From Acanthornis magna (taxonomy: Eukaryota; Chordata; Aves; Passeriformes; Acanthizidae): a stretch of 64,000 nucleotides of DNA. The stretch lies in NCBI GenBank assembly GCA_036785705.1, contig JAWUZG010000015.1, positions 2,805,001-2,869,000 on the forward strand, in the 5' to 3' direction. Below are positions 1 to 27,122 of this stretch, piece by piece (the first letter of the stretch is position 1; each line of letters begins with the position of its first letter). The notes under the pieces are model-generated. The model was given only the letters and a program-made list of their open reading frames with translations. It was not told the origin of the DNA and did no database searches. A program made the translations under genes and the position numbers.

Positions 1-1959
1 GGGAATTGGTTAATATCTGGGACAGCCATTCCAGGCCCCACAAGCCTGGTGTGGCAGAAGGGACAATGCGGACAAAAGGACAGGGACTTTTAAAGCAGCT
101 TTGCTTTTCTGTACCCACATGTGCTGCAGATCTGCTTTGTACCTGCATGAAAGGTCCTGTTTGGTCTTGTGGAAGGTAGGACAACTCCCATCCACAGCAG
201 GGGAGTTGGAACTATGTCATCTTTAAGGTCCATTACAAGACCATTCTATGATTTTATGATTTTATGGTCTGAAATATTGTCTGGCTGGGTGTGGCTGTCA
301 GCCCTTGGGCCAGGAGCTGGGATGGGAATCTCAGACTAAAAAGCTGCCCAGTGACTTCCAGCTAATAAATAAAAGGAGTTAAATTGCTTCAAGTGCAGGC
401 AAAGGCATTGCCACAAAACCCGAGTTTGTGTTTGTAGCAGAAGCAGCGCCTGCAGGGCTCGGGGCCTGTGTGAGCTACAGAAGATGTGGCTGGAGCACAA
501 GGCTAGGGAGCAGAGCTGGCTGCGCCAAAATGACACCCTAATCAATCCACAGGGAATTGCCTCTAATTCCCACTCCGTGTCTTGAGAAAGAGAGAGAAAA
601 TACGTCCCACAACTACTTTAGAAGGGAAAATCAATTAAATCTTTTCTTTTTTAAGCAGTTTTGGATTGGGTGGGTGTTTTGTTTTGTGGGGGGTTTTTAA
701 TTTTTTTTTAGGAAGCAGTGAGTCAGTTTGATAATCAAATACAGCTAAGCCTAAAGAGCTCACAGAAGGGAATTAATTTAGAATTAAACTCAGGGCCTGA
801 GTCTGCTACTTTGGTGCCATGACATGGGTCTGGCCCTGGAAGGTGTCTGAACCTGACTCATTGTCACCAAGAAAGCAAGGAGAGATTTTTCATTCTTCCC
901 ATTTTAATGAATAAATGCCATTTCCCCCATGTTATTTATCTGCTTTTGAATTTTAATAAGTTGCTTTAAGTGGTAATTACCAAATTCTCCCCACCGATGC
1001 CTGGCTGGATAATATCACTGTTCGATATTTATGAAGTGCCAGGATCCTCTAAATATAGAACTGTTCCAACTATTTGTTAAAATTCTGAAAAGCTGAGAGA
1101 TAAAGGGAGAGGAAATGCCACTTATTCATTAAAATTCTGCAAATGAAAAATATCTTCTCTCTATTCAGCAGTTGATTAATCTGGTCCATTAATTTATGGT
1201 CATTCATATCTCCTTGCTTTCGGCTCTGGTGGAGTTTTCAATGCAGCTGAAGTTTCCCTGCTCTGAGCAGAGTTTTGCTGCTTCCTTCAGAGTAATGTGA
1301 AGAGACGTTCTCCTCTCTCTATCCTTCACACCTAAGCAGCTTGGATGATTTCCCGGGGGGGGGAGGAGGACACGATGACAACAGAGTTTTGCAGGAGATG
1401 GCCCAATTCTCACAAGCAGTAGGGAGCTCTGAACTGAAGGGTTTGAGTAACCTCGAGCTCCTTTCTCTGTAATTGACGATCCATAAATTGAAATCACCCT
1501 CCTCGGGATCCAAACTCCTCTGGATTAAAAAGGGAAAAGAGGTGGAGGACTGAGCTCCCTTCATCATGCCCACTGGAGTCAAGGTGTGCATGCCTTCCAA
1601 AGAGCCCCAGGGAAGAAAATCTCTGGAATTGTGTCTGTTTGCAACCTGGAGGCTGCTCCCCCATGCCCTGTGAGATGGGAGGTGTGCAGGTGAACCAACC
1701 TGTAAAATCATTGTGACCATTTTCGCAATTTTTTGTTGATACTCAATAACACAAAGCTTTTGCTTCTACTTCCCTCCCAGGGAATATTATTTCCCCTCAT
1801 TCTCTTAAATCCTTAAACAGAAAAATGAATCCAGCAGGGAGCGGGAGCAGCTCCCAGGAGGAGACAGTGGTGTGTGTGCTGCTGTCATTCTCCTCCACAG
1901 AACTCTGCCTCTCCACGGTCCCATGGTCACACAGACCCTCCTGATGTTTTCTTTTCCAG
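1..1959 (+). other. PTPRT: PTPRT intron (5' end outside window)
   Basis: No exon was found here. I looked for the exon ending in the VHC of the D1 catalytic loop and did not see it, so it lies further left. The stretch holds a CR1 3' tail at about 165-270, a run of nine Gs near 1355-1363, and an alternative-looking acceptor (CTCCTCCACAG near 1889-1899). The real acceptor at 1959 has a better frame match. The remainder is unremarkable AT-rich intron. Confidence 0.8.
165..270 (+). mobile_element. CR1 LINE 3' fragment
   Basis: The order GGTCTTGTGGAAGG, GGGGAGTTGGAACTA, ATCTTTAAGGTCC and a tail ATTCTATGATTTTATGATTTTATG is the 3' end of an avian CR1 element in sense orientation. The 5' part is missing and the middle is diverged. 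Confidence 0.8.
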
Positions 1960-16628
<14,669 letters not shown>

Positions 16629-17592
16629 CCCTGTGAAGGGAGGGGACCCCACGGTGTGCCAGACTCCAAACTCTGGCAGATGCTTCGCCCCTGCCCCACA
16701 CTGGAAGGCAGTAACAAGTGTGGGAAGGAAAACTTCTCCTTCCTGGGGCAAGAGACTGAGGTTGCAGAGACCTCGCTGGAAGGAGGAGACGATGCCTGTG
16801 TGTGCTGCTGCCTGCTTTCTATCGGAACATCTACTGCTTCTTAAATAACCTACTGTAAAAATTAGCAAAATGGGAGACAGGCTGAAAGACTGGACTTTCT
16901 AATCCCCTCTGACTTCTCTCCTCTTTTGGATTGTATTTTTGCTCTGCTTGCTGCAGAGTGGGGAAGGAATGAAACCCTTAGGAAATTCTCTTTTAAATGT
17001 CTCCTTTTTAATTTATAATTTTGTTCTCAAATCCCAGGCTTTTAATTTTTTAATTTCATGCAGCAGTCATTTGGGAAAAATGAGATAGCCATAGGGGATA
17101 CATGAAATGTTTCATTACGATTTGTCTACCTTATCTGTTTCCTTTTATTTGTTTTTCCAAATGAAAAGGCCAACACCCAGACACACACACAAAAAGGAAA
17201 AAAAAAAATAGACAACGCTGGAATTCTCTTCCCATGTGTAGACCCTTTAAGCATGAAAATAGATGGTGGAGATGAGAAGCTGTTCATGGATTCACTGCCT
17301 CCACACAAAACGTTTCCTCCCAGTTTCTGCTCGACTTCCAGGGCTGTGCATGCCCCAGTTCCATCCCCTGGTCTCTGTCCTTTCTCTGCTGGTGAAGCCA
17401 TGCTGTTGAGGAGTTTCCCAGCCACTTGAACCTTAAGGTTAAATATTTGCATCAAACAAATTGCATTATTTGTCTTGCAACGTCGGTAACTTCGTTACCG
17501 CATTTTCCAAGTATTTGCTGGGGTGCAGTGTGTCTTTGACAAACAGGGTATGAAGTAGGTATTAATGCTCATATACTATGTATGACTATTTT

Positions 17593-17708
17593 TTATTTAT
17601 TATTTGTATTGCTGTAGAAACTTAGGACCCCTAGTCACGACAGGACCCTGCTGAACTAGGCACTGTGCAAATAGAGAGCAAAGAAAGTTCCTGATCAAGA
17701 GTTTAAAG
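17593..17708 (+). repeat. Ancient amniote dispersed repeat within the 3' UTR
   Basis: The order ATTTGTATTGCTGTAG, TTAGGACCCCTAGTCA, AGGACCC, ACTAGGCACTGTGCAAA, then AGTTCCTG and AAGAGTTTA follows the consensus of an old interspersed element. That element is common in turtles and crocodilians and present in birds and mammals (…GGCCCCAGTCA…GTGCTAGGCRCTGTACAAA…GTCCCTGCCCCAAAGAG…). I recognise the family by pattern but do not assign a database name. Divergence of roughly a quarter of positions fits an insertion older than birds. Confidence 0.65.
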
Positions 17709-20700
17709 GTTCTTAAAACTGGGTTTGGGCAAGATTTCCTCGCTATTTCCAGGCCCTGCAAGCTTCAAAATGGTAACCCATTGGAGCTGTAGGAAAGGTG
17801 ATGTACATACACAGAAACCTAATCTGACACCTGTAAAGAGAAGTGTTAGCCCAGCACAGCAACTTCTCTCCTTAAGCAAAACAACTTTTTGGTTTTTTTT
17901 CTGCAAAAATGCCTGTGCAAGTCTCCTTCTCTGAACCAAACACCAGATGTGTTTTGCCATGGTTCTGGACCTCATTCTGACTTCTTAGCAGTTAAGAAAT
18001 TGCTTTTCTGAAAAAAAGTATGTTTGAGTAGTTAATCACTGAGGTCTGCAGGGTAATCTTGGAGAAGAAAAAATAATTGAATGAACAGGACTTTACAATA
18101 ATTAGTATTTCAATTTAGCCATTTATTTATCTTGAGGGTACGGGATATGAGGCTGCTCTGTGTGTAAATTAGATTCTGGGATGTAGGGTTCTTCAAATTC
18201 AGACTTGCTAAGAGATAGACTGAAGGTAAGAGTTTTAGGAAACTCCACTTTCTTATTACCCTGTACTTTTCCACCCTCAGGTAAATCCTCAGAGGCTGCT
18301 GGGAGCTCTGTCCTGTCCATGCCTGGCACAAAATGTGCCAGAAATTCAAAATGTTTTGCGAATTCTGTCTGTGAATTCAAAAGGCACCTCTGCTTCATGG
18401 TCAGTCTTTTTTCAGTAGTCACAGCCTTGCCTTGACAAGGAGGGACGAAATGAAAATCTGGCAAAAGCAGCTCTCGACTCAGACACACCAGGACCCAACC
18501 AAACCATTGTCAGGACCTGCACCAGCCTAGGGAAGGATGCTTTGAATTTCATCAATACCCTTCTTGATAAACAAAGGAGGGAGTTCACAGGATGCTGAAT
18601 CACCTGGGGTTTTTCTAAGGAGCTTTGGATTCTTGGCTTTAATATCACGAAGGTCTTACCTGCTCGTGAACCTCCTTCTCACAGGAGCCTCTGTGCTGTT
18701 TCTGCTTGGTCCGTTCTGCAGCCTGCAAAAAACCCCTGAAATCAGCTTTAGTTCCAGCTGGGGCTGTAGGTTGGTGTCTGGCATCTCATGGGACAGCCTA
18801 CTGGTCTGAATTGGGGTTTCTTCCTTTATGCAACTAAACAGCACACTGAAAAATGTGTGTTTAGCAGAAAAGAAATATACACAGAAGGGAAAGTGAAACT
18901 ATGAGATGAAAATGAGAGGAAAGGCAAAATATTGGTGTCTTGATTACAGGTGGCTGGATGGAACGGTGTAGGTCAGGAGCTGGGAGCTCTTAGCAAAGAA
19001 AGGGGAAAAGGGAATTCTAATTCCAGGATGGGATTTTTCCACAGTTGCCCAGGTATGAAGAAGCTACAAAGTCAGCAAAGTGTTTGTGACTCTGCTGACT
19101 CCAAAAAACCAGAGGGAACCACTCCCTGTGGATACTGTGGAAATATTAATGAGTATTTAGCTTTCTGTTAATTTTACATGGAAAGGAGCACAGTGACAGG
19201 TCTCCCTCGTGACTTAGGGGCGTGAAGCCAGCACCGAGGGTGACAGCTGGGATGAGGGAACAGAGAGGTAAAGGAATGCCAATATCGCTGAGGTGTGGCG
19301 TGTAGGAGGTAATTTAGGCTTAACTTAAAAGAGAGTGGATTAAAATGCCAGAGTTAAGCCCACAGGAGGGGTGTGTGTATGAAGGGAAGGAGGTGTGGGA
19401 TGAGCAGAGCAGAACAGCACTTGCAGTGCAGATGGTTAGGGTCTGGAGTTAGGTTTGAATGTATTTTATGGAATGAAAAATGCTACTAAAGGGTCAGGTA
19501 CCTGTATCAGCTGGCCCACAGCAACTCACTGTGCTCTTTCAGCCCTCTGCAAATGCCAAGTGATGTTGGCACGAACTGCAGGGAAAGATATTTAAGCTAA
19601 ATTTTACATTTTACAAGAGCTGAATGCAAATGTTGGTTACCACAGCCCAACTGTTAGTCACAGCTTATTATGGGGCCACTCAACCATGTGTCTCAACCTC
19701 CTAATGCCCAGCCTAGAATCCGTATGGAAAGATGCTCAGCAGACACTGCAGACGGGGCTGCCAAACTGTTATAAATTCCTGCATTTACAGTGCTTTTGGG
19801 GGACTGACCCAGCTCCAGTCTGTGTTGGCTCAGGGATCTTCATGCTGTTCCTCCCTGCACAGTGCATATATGCCAAGTGTGAATTAATGATGAAGGGAAT
19901 TGTGTGGAAAAGCTCACTTTAAATCACTGTATTACCTTGAGGTTGTTCAAACCCTAGAGAACAGCCCATGGTGAAGTAGCTAATGTGTTTGAAGCGAGAT
20001 TATGGGTGATGGGTTTGTTTTTACGGGGAAAGAAAGAAATGATGGGATGAGATAAAGGAGTTTTTTTCACTCCTGGAAGGATTAATAGTCAATGTGAGAT
20101 TTTCAGCCTAAGCATCCCCTACTGTGGATGGGAAGTGATAATGTGCAGTAAAAAAAAGGTGAATTCCTCAGTGATTGAATTTTAGGCTGGGAAAAATATC
20201 TTATTGACAATATTTGAATGGACTTAATGAGGATAAACTTATTCCCATGGAGACATCCTTCAGAGGTGAGGGGGCCCTGTTTGTGATAGCACAGTGTTGG
20301 TGTAAAGTTGGGTCTGAAATAAAAGGAACTAGAAATAGGTGGTTCAGGGTCACTATCTTGTGTAGGAGGTAACTAACATCTTAAAATATTAAGGGATGTA
20401 ACTGCAGAAATGAATTCCACTGCATATCAGTAGTTTCCAGCCTTTTATTCTGGAGCTGTAAACTCCCTGGGAAAATAAAGTCCAGTGGCCACATAGATAC
20501 CACAGTAATAGATTTAAGCCTGTGGATGCTAGACTGGTTTTTCCATTTACTTTTTCCAGGCCCCTTTAGCAGCAGTTTGTGGGATTTCCCATGGGAATCT
20601 CAAGCCAAGGATTTTGGGTCACTGCTCTTGGTGTGCTGTAGAGTCAGAGGAAGGACAGAGGCTCCTGCAGCAGGTGGTTCAGAAGGCATTTAAACAAGTT

Positions 20701-23400
20701 TCCATCTCAAAGAGAAGGGGAAAAAATCTCCTTTGGGAGAAACCAAATATTGGAGGAGAAGCCAGATTAAATGGGTCCTGAAACAGGCAGGAAATGTGCA
20801 CCTCGCTCTCTCATTCTTGCACAGCTGCTCTCATCTCTTTCTTACTCTTCTGAGTTCCTGCCAAGATCATAAAAAACAGGTAATGTCACATTCTGGGCTG
20901 TGGAGATGGAGCACTCGGAGTGTGACAGAGGGAATAAATCCTGAGGGACAAAGATAAAAGAAGATTTGCTTGAAAGAGGAATCTTCAAATATGAGGTGCT
21001 TCTATCTGTCACACTTGCAGAATTTTTAGTAAAGTCGCAGAGCAGTGCACAGTCCTGGCATGGTCCTGGATGTGCAATGCAGTGGAAAAGTTCCCCTTGG
21101 AAAACTTCATTGTCCTGTAATAAATGTGAACAATCAACTCCATCCCATTGGCAGCACAGTTAATTTTTGTGATCTCTCCAGCCAGTGCAGGGAGCATCTC
21201 AAGAACTTGGTGTGAAACTGCTGCATTTTCATTTGAGAGTCTTTAATTTGTCTTAAGTGTACAAAAGACAGTCAACCCCAGTTTTTAAGGAAAATAAAGG
21301 GGGCTAAGTGGCAAGGGTGGCAAAATTTATTCAACATAACCATTTCTGTTGGGTCAAAAATGTCATATTCCTGCTGTGTGAGGGCAGAACAAAGCACTGC
21401 TGCTTCCCTGCCCAGACATTGCCAGAGAGGAACAGGGAGAGGCAGCTAAGTCAGAGACAGACTGAGGAATGAGGATTCTCTCACCCTTCCTGTGCTCCTG
21501 TTTGTTTAGATTGCAGCCTTCTATAGCCATACATACATAATATACAATTGCAATGCAAGTGCTCTTTCTTTCCCTGTTCCCAAAAATACCCACGGCTCTT
21601 CTTCCTCGAGGCTGAGCCAACAGCATAGCGAGCAAAGCCCAATTTCTGCTGCTTTGGCATGGACCACTAGGAAAATCCATCATGTGTTATCTGTTCATTG
21701 ACTTGGAAAAGGTATCAATCATCTCCCTCATATACATACTTGAAGAATGTACAATTTGCTCAAACTGTCAAGCAGAGTCATACATTTTCATATACCAAGA
21801 CCAAATCCTGGTGGTACAGAGTGTGATGGAAAAGAAAAAAAAAAAAGAAAAAAAGAAAGAAAACTTGCTGACTTCCAGTGACCTCTAGTCTATAATCTTT
21901 ATTTGCTGTGTTAAATAATATTTTAAAAGTTTCCCTTGTGAAAAAATAGACTATGCTCAGAATATCCTACAGTTTAATGTTGGACTAGCAGAATGTGAAA
22001 ACCTGGCAGCTTTTTCAGTTTGTAAAAACATGAGAGATCTAAATTAGTCTTTCCATCCTCATCCCAGTTCACGCAGCAGATTTTCCACCGCTATTCTGTT
22101 TTCAACCTGAGCCTTAAAAAACAAACTAATGCAGCAGACTGAATGCCAGATGCTGGTGTTCCCATAGTGTTTCCTGGCAGGGGGGGAAAAAAAAGAATGA
22201 AAAGGGAAAAGAACAAATGAAAATGCTTTTCTTGGAACTCAATTCAGCATGAGTTGTTTCTAAGCAGTATAAACATGAGCCAGTCCGTGCCACTCTGTCT
22301 GGAGGTGCAAGGTGAAGAAATGCTGTTGGTGTCCCTTCGATCAGGATCAATCCTGATATTTTATATCTAGGTATCCAGCAGTGTAGTGCTTCCCTTAGTG
22401 GAGACAATCGTCACAGAAGGAGTGTTTCAGTGGAGATCTGTCACCCTGAAATGCTCCTGTTTGGGACACCTTGTGAGACACCTCAAGTGTGTTGCACTGT
22501 GGAGATGGATTTCCTTGTGTGAGTACATCATCTTTCAGTGAGGACCTCCAGGAAATCTTCTGTGTGTGAAATTACAGAAAAGAGTGCATTTTGGGGGATG
22601 CAAGGGCAAGTGGGGCCAGCACTTTACAAGCTGTCATGAATTTAGGTACTCTAAGACTCCCCAGAACAAACACAAACAGTTTTTGGCATTGCTGAGAGTA
22701 GAACCAAACTGCATGTGCTGGAGCAGAGCTGGAATGATCCCTCATTGCCCCTCTAGCCCTTCCTTGCATTGCCAGCACTCAAACACTGTCCTTCTATGCC
22801 AAAAGTCTGAGCTGCATCCTTAACACATCCTTTAACCCATCCCCACTAACCACAGCGACAAAATTCACTCCCACATCGATTCCATCTCCTCCCTCCCCTC
22901 ACCAACGCTGCTGGAATCCAAATGTGCCAGCATCACTTCTTGCCAGACTTGTCACCGCTTCACACAGTGATGCTGGGGCTGTCTCTGGAGGAGCAGTCTC
23001 CCATTCCAGCCCCCTGGATGTGTTTTTGGGCAGGGAGGAGAGCTGCATGAGAGCGAGCCTCTGCTGTTGCGATGCCGCCCCATCTCCTCCCCCTTGGCCT
23101 TTATGGATTACTGGTGAAACTCACTTGTACAGTTTGGATGTTTGATAGATAAAGCACGTACGAAAAAAAAGGAAAAAAATATAAATACGAAACTCTCAAC
23201 ACTGTGCATTCAGTGTCTTTTCTTTCTAGCTTAAAAGAAGGAAGGTAAATAATGTCAAGTCAATGAATATCAGATATATTTTTTGACTGTACATTACAGT
23301 GAAGTGTAATCTTTTTTTTACAACTGCGAGTCCATCTTATTTATTCTTGTAAATGTTCCCAGACAATGTTTGTAATATGGGCTGTGTTGCAAATCCATAA

Positions 23401-23406
23401 AATAAA
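23401..23406 (+). terminator. PTPRT: Likely distal poly(A) signal of PTPRT
   Basis: A canonical AATAAA sits in the context ATCCATAAAATAAATCTG. Within 30-60 bases downstream there is a GT- and T-rich stretch (TTGTACTTGTGCCTTTTC), as expected for a cleavage and polyadenylation site. The upstream 150 bases hold TGTA-type motifs (TTGTAAATG, TTTGTAATATGG). The first CR1 copy after the stop codon appears only about 1 kb later. Confidence 0.65.
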
Positions 23407-24401
23407 TCTGTGATCTGAGATTAATGTTTTACTAAGAGACTCTTGTACTTGTGCCTTTTCTTTGCACTTAGAGGAGACAGGGCATTGTGAGCAGCGCTGC
23501 TAGGAATGATGGGGTGATTGCATGACAAAAAACAAGACCAGCATCTTGTCACAGTGATGGGCTTTGCATCATGGTTGTCACTCAGGAGATGAAGAGCAGC
23601 AAAGAGAATCCAGCAGGCACTTCAGCCTAGCTGCACATCTTGTGTCAGTCCTCCCAGAAAGCCTGTGGATGTGAGCTAAGTAGTCTTGAAAATTACAGTC
23701 TTAGCAGCATGGGTTAGAGCAAAGCATATTTTTGCAACTTTTTCTTTCTAACAGGTATTATTGCATTCCTTCCCTGGTACTCAGTGCTGAATGGCAATTG
23801 CTGATAGGTTACCGAGGTTTTTCTGGTGGTTTCTACAGATGGACTGTGCTGGTTCAGCTGGGCTGGAGTTCATTCCCTTCGCAGTGGCTGCAATGGGGCT
23901 GTGGTTGGATTTGTGCTGAACACAGGGTTGATCATACAGATATTTTTGTTGTTGCTGGGCAGGGCTTGCACAGAGCCAAGGCTTTTCCTGCTCTGTATGG
24001 CCATGCTGGGGAGGGCTGGGGGTGTGTGGAGCTTGGGAGGGGACACAGCCAGGACAGGTGACACAGCTGACCCCAGGGATAGTCCAGACTGTCCAACATC
24101 ATGGTCAGTTCATACAGTGGTGGAAGAAGAAGAAAGAGAAGGACATTTGGAGCCACCACTGAGTGTGATGGAGCCCTGCTCTCCTGGGGATGGCTGAACA
24201 CCTGCCCAGCCATGGGAAGTGAGGAATGAACTCCTTGCTGTGCTTTCCTTGCTTGCACAACTTTTTATTTCCCTCTTAAACTGTCTTTATCCCAACCCAC
24301 AGCCTTCTGGCTTTTCCCCTTCCAATTCCCTCCCTGATCCAGCTGGAGGGGGGTGAGTGAGCAGCGCTGTGGGGCTTGGTTGTTGCTGGGGTTAACCCAT
24401 G

Positions 24402-24775
24402 ACATAGAATCACAGAATATTCTGAGTTGGAAGGGACCCACAGGGATCATCCAGCCCAGCTCCTGGCCCTGCACAGACACCCCAACAATCCCACCCTGTG
24501 CATCCCTGAGAGCTCTGTCCAAACACTCCTGGAGCTCTGACAGCCTCGGGGCTGTGCCCATTCCCTGGGGAGTCTGGGCAGTGCCCTGCACCCTTTCCTA
24601 ATATCCAACCTAAACCTGCCCCAGACAGTTTCAGGCCATTTTCTTGAGTCCTGTCACTGCTGACAAGAGGGAAGAGATTGGAGCCGCCCCTCCTCTGCCC
24701 CTTGGGAGGATTTTGAAAGCCTCACTGAGGTGTCCCCTGCATCTCCTCCTCTCCAGGCTGAACAGACCAAGGGAC
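24402..24775 (-). mobile_element. CR1 LINE 3' fragment
   Basis: Antisense CR1 of about 370 bases: ATAGAATCACAGAATATTCTG, GTTGGAAGGGACCCACAGG, ATCATCCAGCCCAGCTCCTG, CCTAATATCCAACCTAAACC and TCTCCTCTCCAGGCTGAAC. It belongs to the same subfamily by eye as the sense copy at 62,965-63,192 (shared 'hold a doubtful' region TGCACAGACACCCCAACAAT). Confidence 0.93.
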
Positions 24776-25163
24776 ACGGACACAGAAGGGATTTGGTGCA
24801 GATGTTTCCTGCTGCCAAACCCGAACAGTGGATATGGGTGTCAGTAGGGAGTGTTTTCACACATTTCCCAGGAGACTCCACCCAAGACAGTGCTTGACCC
24901 CTTCAGTCAGTGCAAAGCAGGAGATTGTAGGAAAGGAAGTAGCTGAGGCTGCCGTGCTCTGAGGACCACTTTATTCCAAGAATACAGTCTGGAATTCTTC
25001 AACATTCACAGCTTAGGGTGTCAAAACAGGACAGTCCAGCCATGCTGCACTCATACAGCCCAGCTGTGGTAAGAACTACTCTTTTAGGCATTGCCCATTA
25101 GCCTTACTTTAAAAAAAAAAAAAAAAGTCATCAAGAATGGCATAGCTCCTGTTTTTGTTAAAG

Positions 25164-25220
25164 GAGTTGGATTCAATGATCCTTGTGTGCCCCTTCCAAC
25201 TCAGGATCCTCTATAATTAA
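25164..25220 (+). mobile_element. CR1 LINE 3' tail
   Basis: GGAGTTGGATTCAATGATCC, then CCTTCCAACTCAGGATCCTC and TATAAT. Only the last 55 bases or so of a sense CR1 remain. Confidence 0.75.
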
Positions 25221-26204
25221 AGCATAGTACATCTACCTTGGAAGCATGATTTACTAACCCTTTTTGTATCATTATTTTCTTTTGAAAATACTCTGTTTTA
25301 ATTCTTCATTGCTATGAAAAAGCTCTGTTTCTGCCCTGGGTATCAGTGTTTGGCTCAGATATGGGTGTTTTGCTTTTTTTATTGGCCTGACGAAGCAAAT
25401 TCCCCATCTCAGTTGTGGTGAACACTCAGATACAACAACTGTTTATTTGGAGGGTTCATTATAATGAGGTCAGACTGTATGAAAAACTCTTCAGAGTCAT
25501 TGTAGTGCCATGGAGAGAGTAAGAAGAAGTTGATACCAAAAAAATAGTTCCTCACTGCAGTGTCAGATTGAGAGGAAGTTTTACTCAGAGTCCCAACTGT
25601 GTAACAGAGACAGTTGTGTGTTCCTGGTGATTAATTACAGTTCAGCTTGGCACTTTATCCAGATTTATCCAAAATATTTTGCTGACACTTGATATTAACA
25701 ACAGGTTGCATTCAGGGAAGGTAAACAGCAGAGACAGCTCTGCCATGTTCCAGATGGTCTCATAAAGATCCACACCGAAGTGCCAGCACTGAGAAACAGC
25801 CCCAAATTCACCTTTCTGTCCTGTCACTTGCCCAGCACAAGGAGAACAGTGGGATAAAGCTGCTGGGAAGACAGATGGAGAAACCTGAAACCCACCGGGG
25901 TTCAAAGTGTTTCCCACCCTGTTCCTGTGCTGTGGCTGGCACAGCCAAGGTGTGAATCCACAGGTGTTTATCCAGGTCAGTGCCTCCATCAGCAGCTGCT
26001 TTTCCATCCATGCCCTCAGCAGCCTGGATCCCCATCCTGATCCTGCTGCAAGCTCTGGCAGGTTTGACAAACACAATCTGCCTGAGCTGCACATCTTTGT
26101 CTCGCAAGATGAACCTTAAATATCAGCTCCCACACCGAGCTGAGCATGCAGCTGTTGTTTTACAGCAGACTCCAGAACGGGTTTGGGTGTTTACATGATA
26201 GGAA

Positions 26205-26510
26205 TTATAAAATCATAGAAGTGTTTAGATTAGAAAAGACCTTTAGGATCCTCAAGTCCAACCATTCTCACTGCACTGCCAAGGCCACGACTAAACCATG
26301 TCCCCAAGTGCCACATCCACAGATCTTTTAAACCCCTCCAGAGACAGGCCTGGGCAGCCTGTGCCAGGATTTGACTACCCTTCACACAAAGAAATTTTCC
26401 CTAATTTCCAGTCTAAACCTCCCCTAGCACAACCGTGAGGCCAATTCCTCTTGTCCTACCACTTGTTACCCATGAAAAGAGACTGAGTTGTCCAGCTCTA
26501 GAGAAGGAAC
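26205..26510 (-). mobile_element. CR1 LINE 3' fragment
   Basis: Antisense CR1: AAAATCATAGAAGTGTTTAG, AAGACCTTTAGGATCCTCAAG, CATGTCCCCAAGTGCCACAT, CTGGGCAGCCTGTGCCAGG and AAGAAATTTTCCCTAATTTC. It is more diverged than the copies in the introns. Confidence 0.9.
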
Positions 26511-27065
26511 AGAAAAAATGACTTTGATGGTGAGAAAAAGGCCTCTCCAGAAGGTGAGTCTGTCTTGGATAAAGCAGCCTGAGGCACATGGGTTGGACTG
26601 CCCCTTGAATGGGTCTGTTTTGCTCCACTGTTAGCCCAGGAACAAACACTGACTCGGGCAACTAATTTTGAGATGGCTGCAGTGAGATGTGAGGTGTTCC
26701 CCCATCAATAGATACCTGCAAGCAAACCACCTGCGTCATAAATGAAACGGCATAAACACAGAAGGAAAAGATTTAATGCTTCTTGCTTCTGTGCCTTCTG
26801 TCTTGGCCATTTCGTGTTCTCTTGGTCTTTTGTTGAGTCCCACATTTGAAAAAAACAATTGAAAAATCTCTCTTTTAAAATTCTGCTCTGTGTTAATTTT
26901 ACTTCTGTACACTGAGGTAGAATTTTAATTTGCAGAAGCTGAACCAAGTGAAAAGACTTTTTCTCAAAATGACCTTGTTGCCTTGTGAGTTATTTCTGTG
27001 TCTGTTTGGGAGGATGTCATATTTCTCAGTCAGAGTGTTTTTATAAATGGCTTGTAAAGGTTTAC

Positions 27066-27067
<2 letters not shown>

Positions 27068-27118
<51 letters not shown>
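27068..27118. repeat. (TA)n dinucleotide microsatellite
   Basis: An uninterrupted alternating A/T run of 51 bases, about 25 units. Such tracts can extrude as cruciforms and are usually highly variable in length. Confidence 0.97.

Positions 27119-27122
<4 letters not shown>

Larger units (their letters stand above)
16629..23430 (+). other. PTPRT: Long PTPRT 3' untranslated region
   Basis: The stop codon is followed by about 6.8 kb with no recognisable coding exon and no CR1 fragment. A very long 3' UTR is known for PTPRT in mammals. Possible early poly(A) signals (AATAAA) lie at about 20,318, 20,474, 20,933 and 21,293, but the best end is at 23,401. AU-rich stretches resembling ARE elements occur at about 17,588-17,606 and 18,121-18,130. 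The piece 17,593-17,708 looks like an ancient amniote repeat. That the exon is continuous to 23.4 kb is inferred, not shown. Confidence 0.65.
23431..27067. other. Intergenic DNA downstream of PTPRT
   Basis: No gene was recognised. The stretch contains an antisense CR1 at about 24,402-24,775, a CR1 tail at 25,164-25,220, an antisense CR1 at about 26,205-26,510 and an A18 tract near 25,109. The open frames here are short, and several fall inside the CR1 copies. Confidence 0.75.

Noticed and set aside
1889..1899. CTCCTCCACAG as an alternative acceptor for the first exon
   Set aside because: Using it would add about 60 intronic bases and break the conserved [10 protein letters not shown] join. 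The acceptor at 1959 gives the exact family exon length.
16629..23430. Lack of CR1 copies in the 3' UTR as proof of constraint
   Set aside because: Other stretches outside any gene (about 26.5-39.5 kb and 40.9-49.3 kb) are also free of CR1, so the gap is not unusual for this window.
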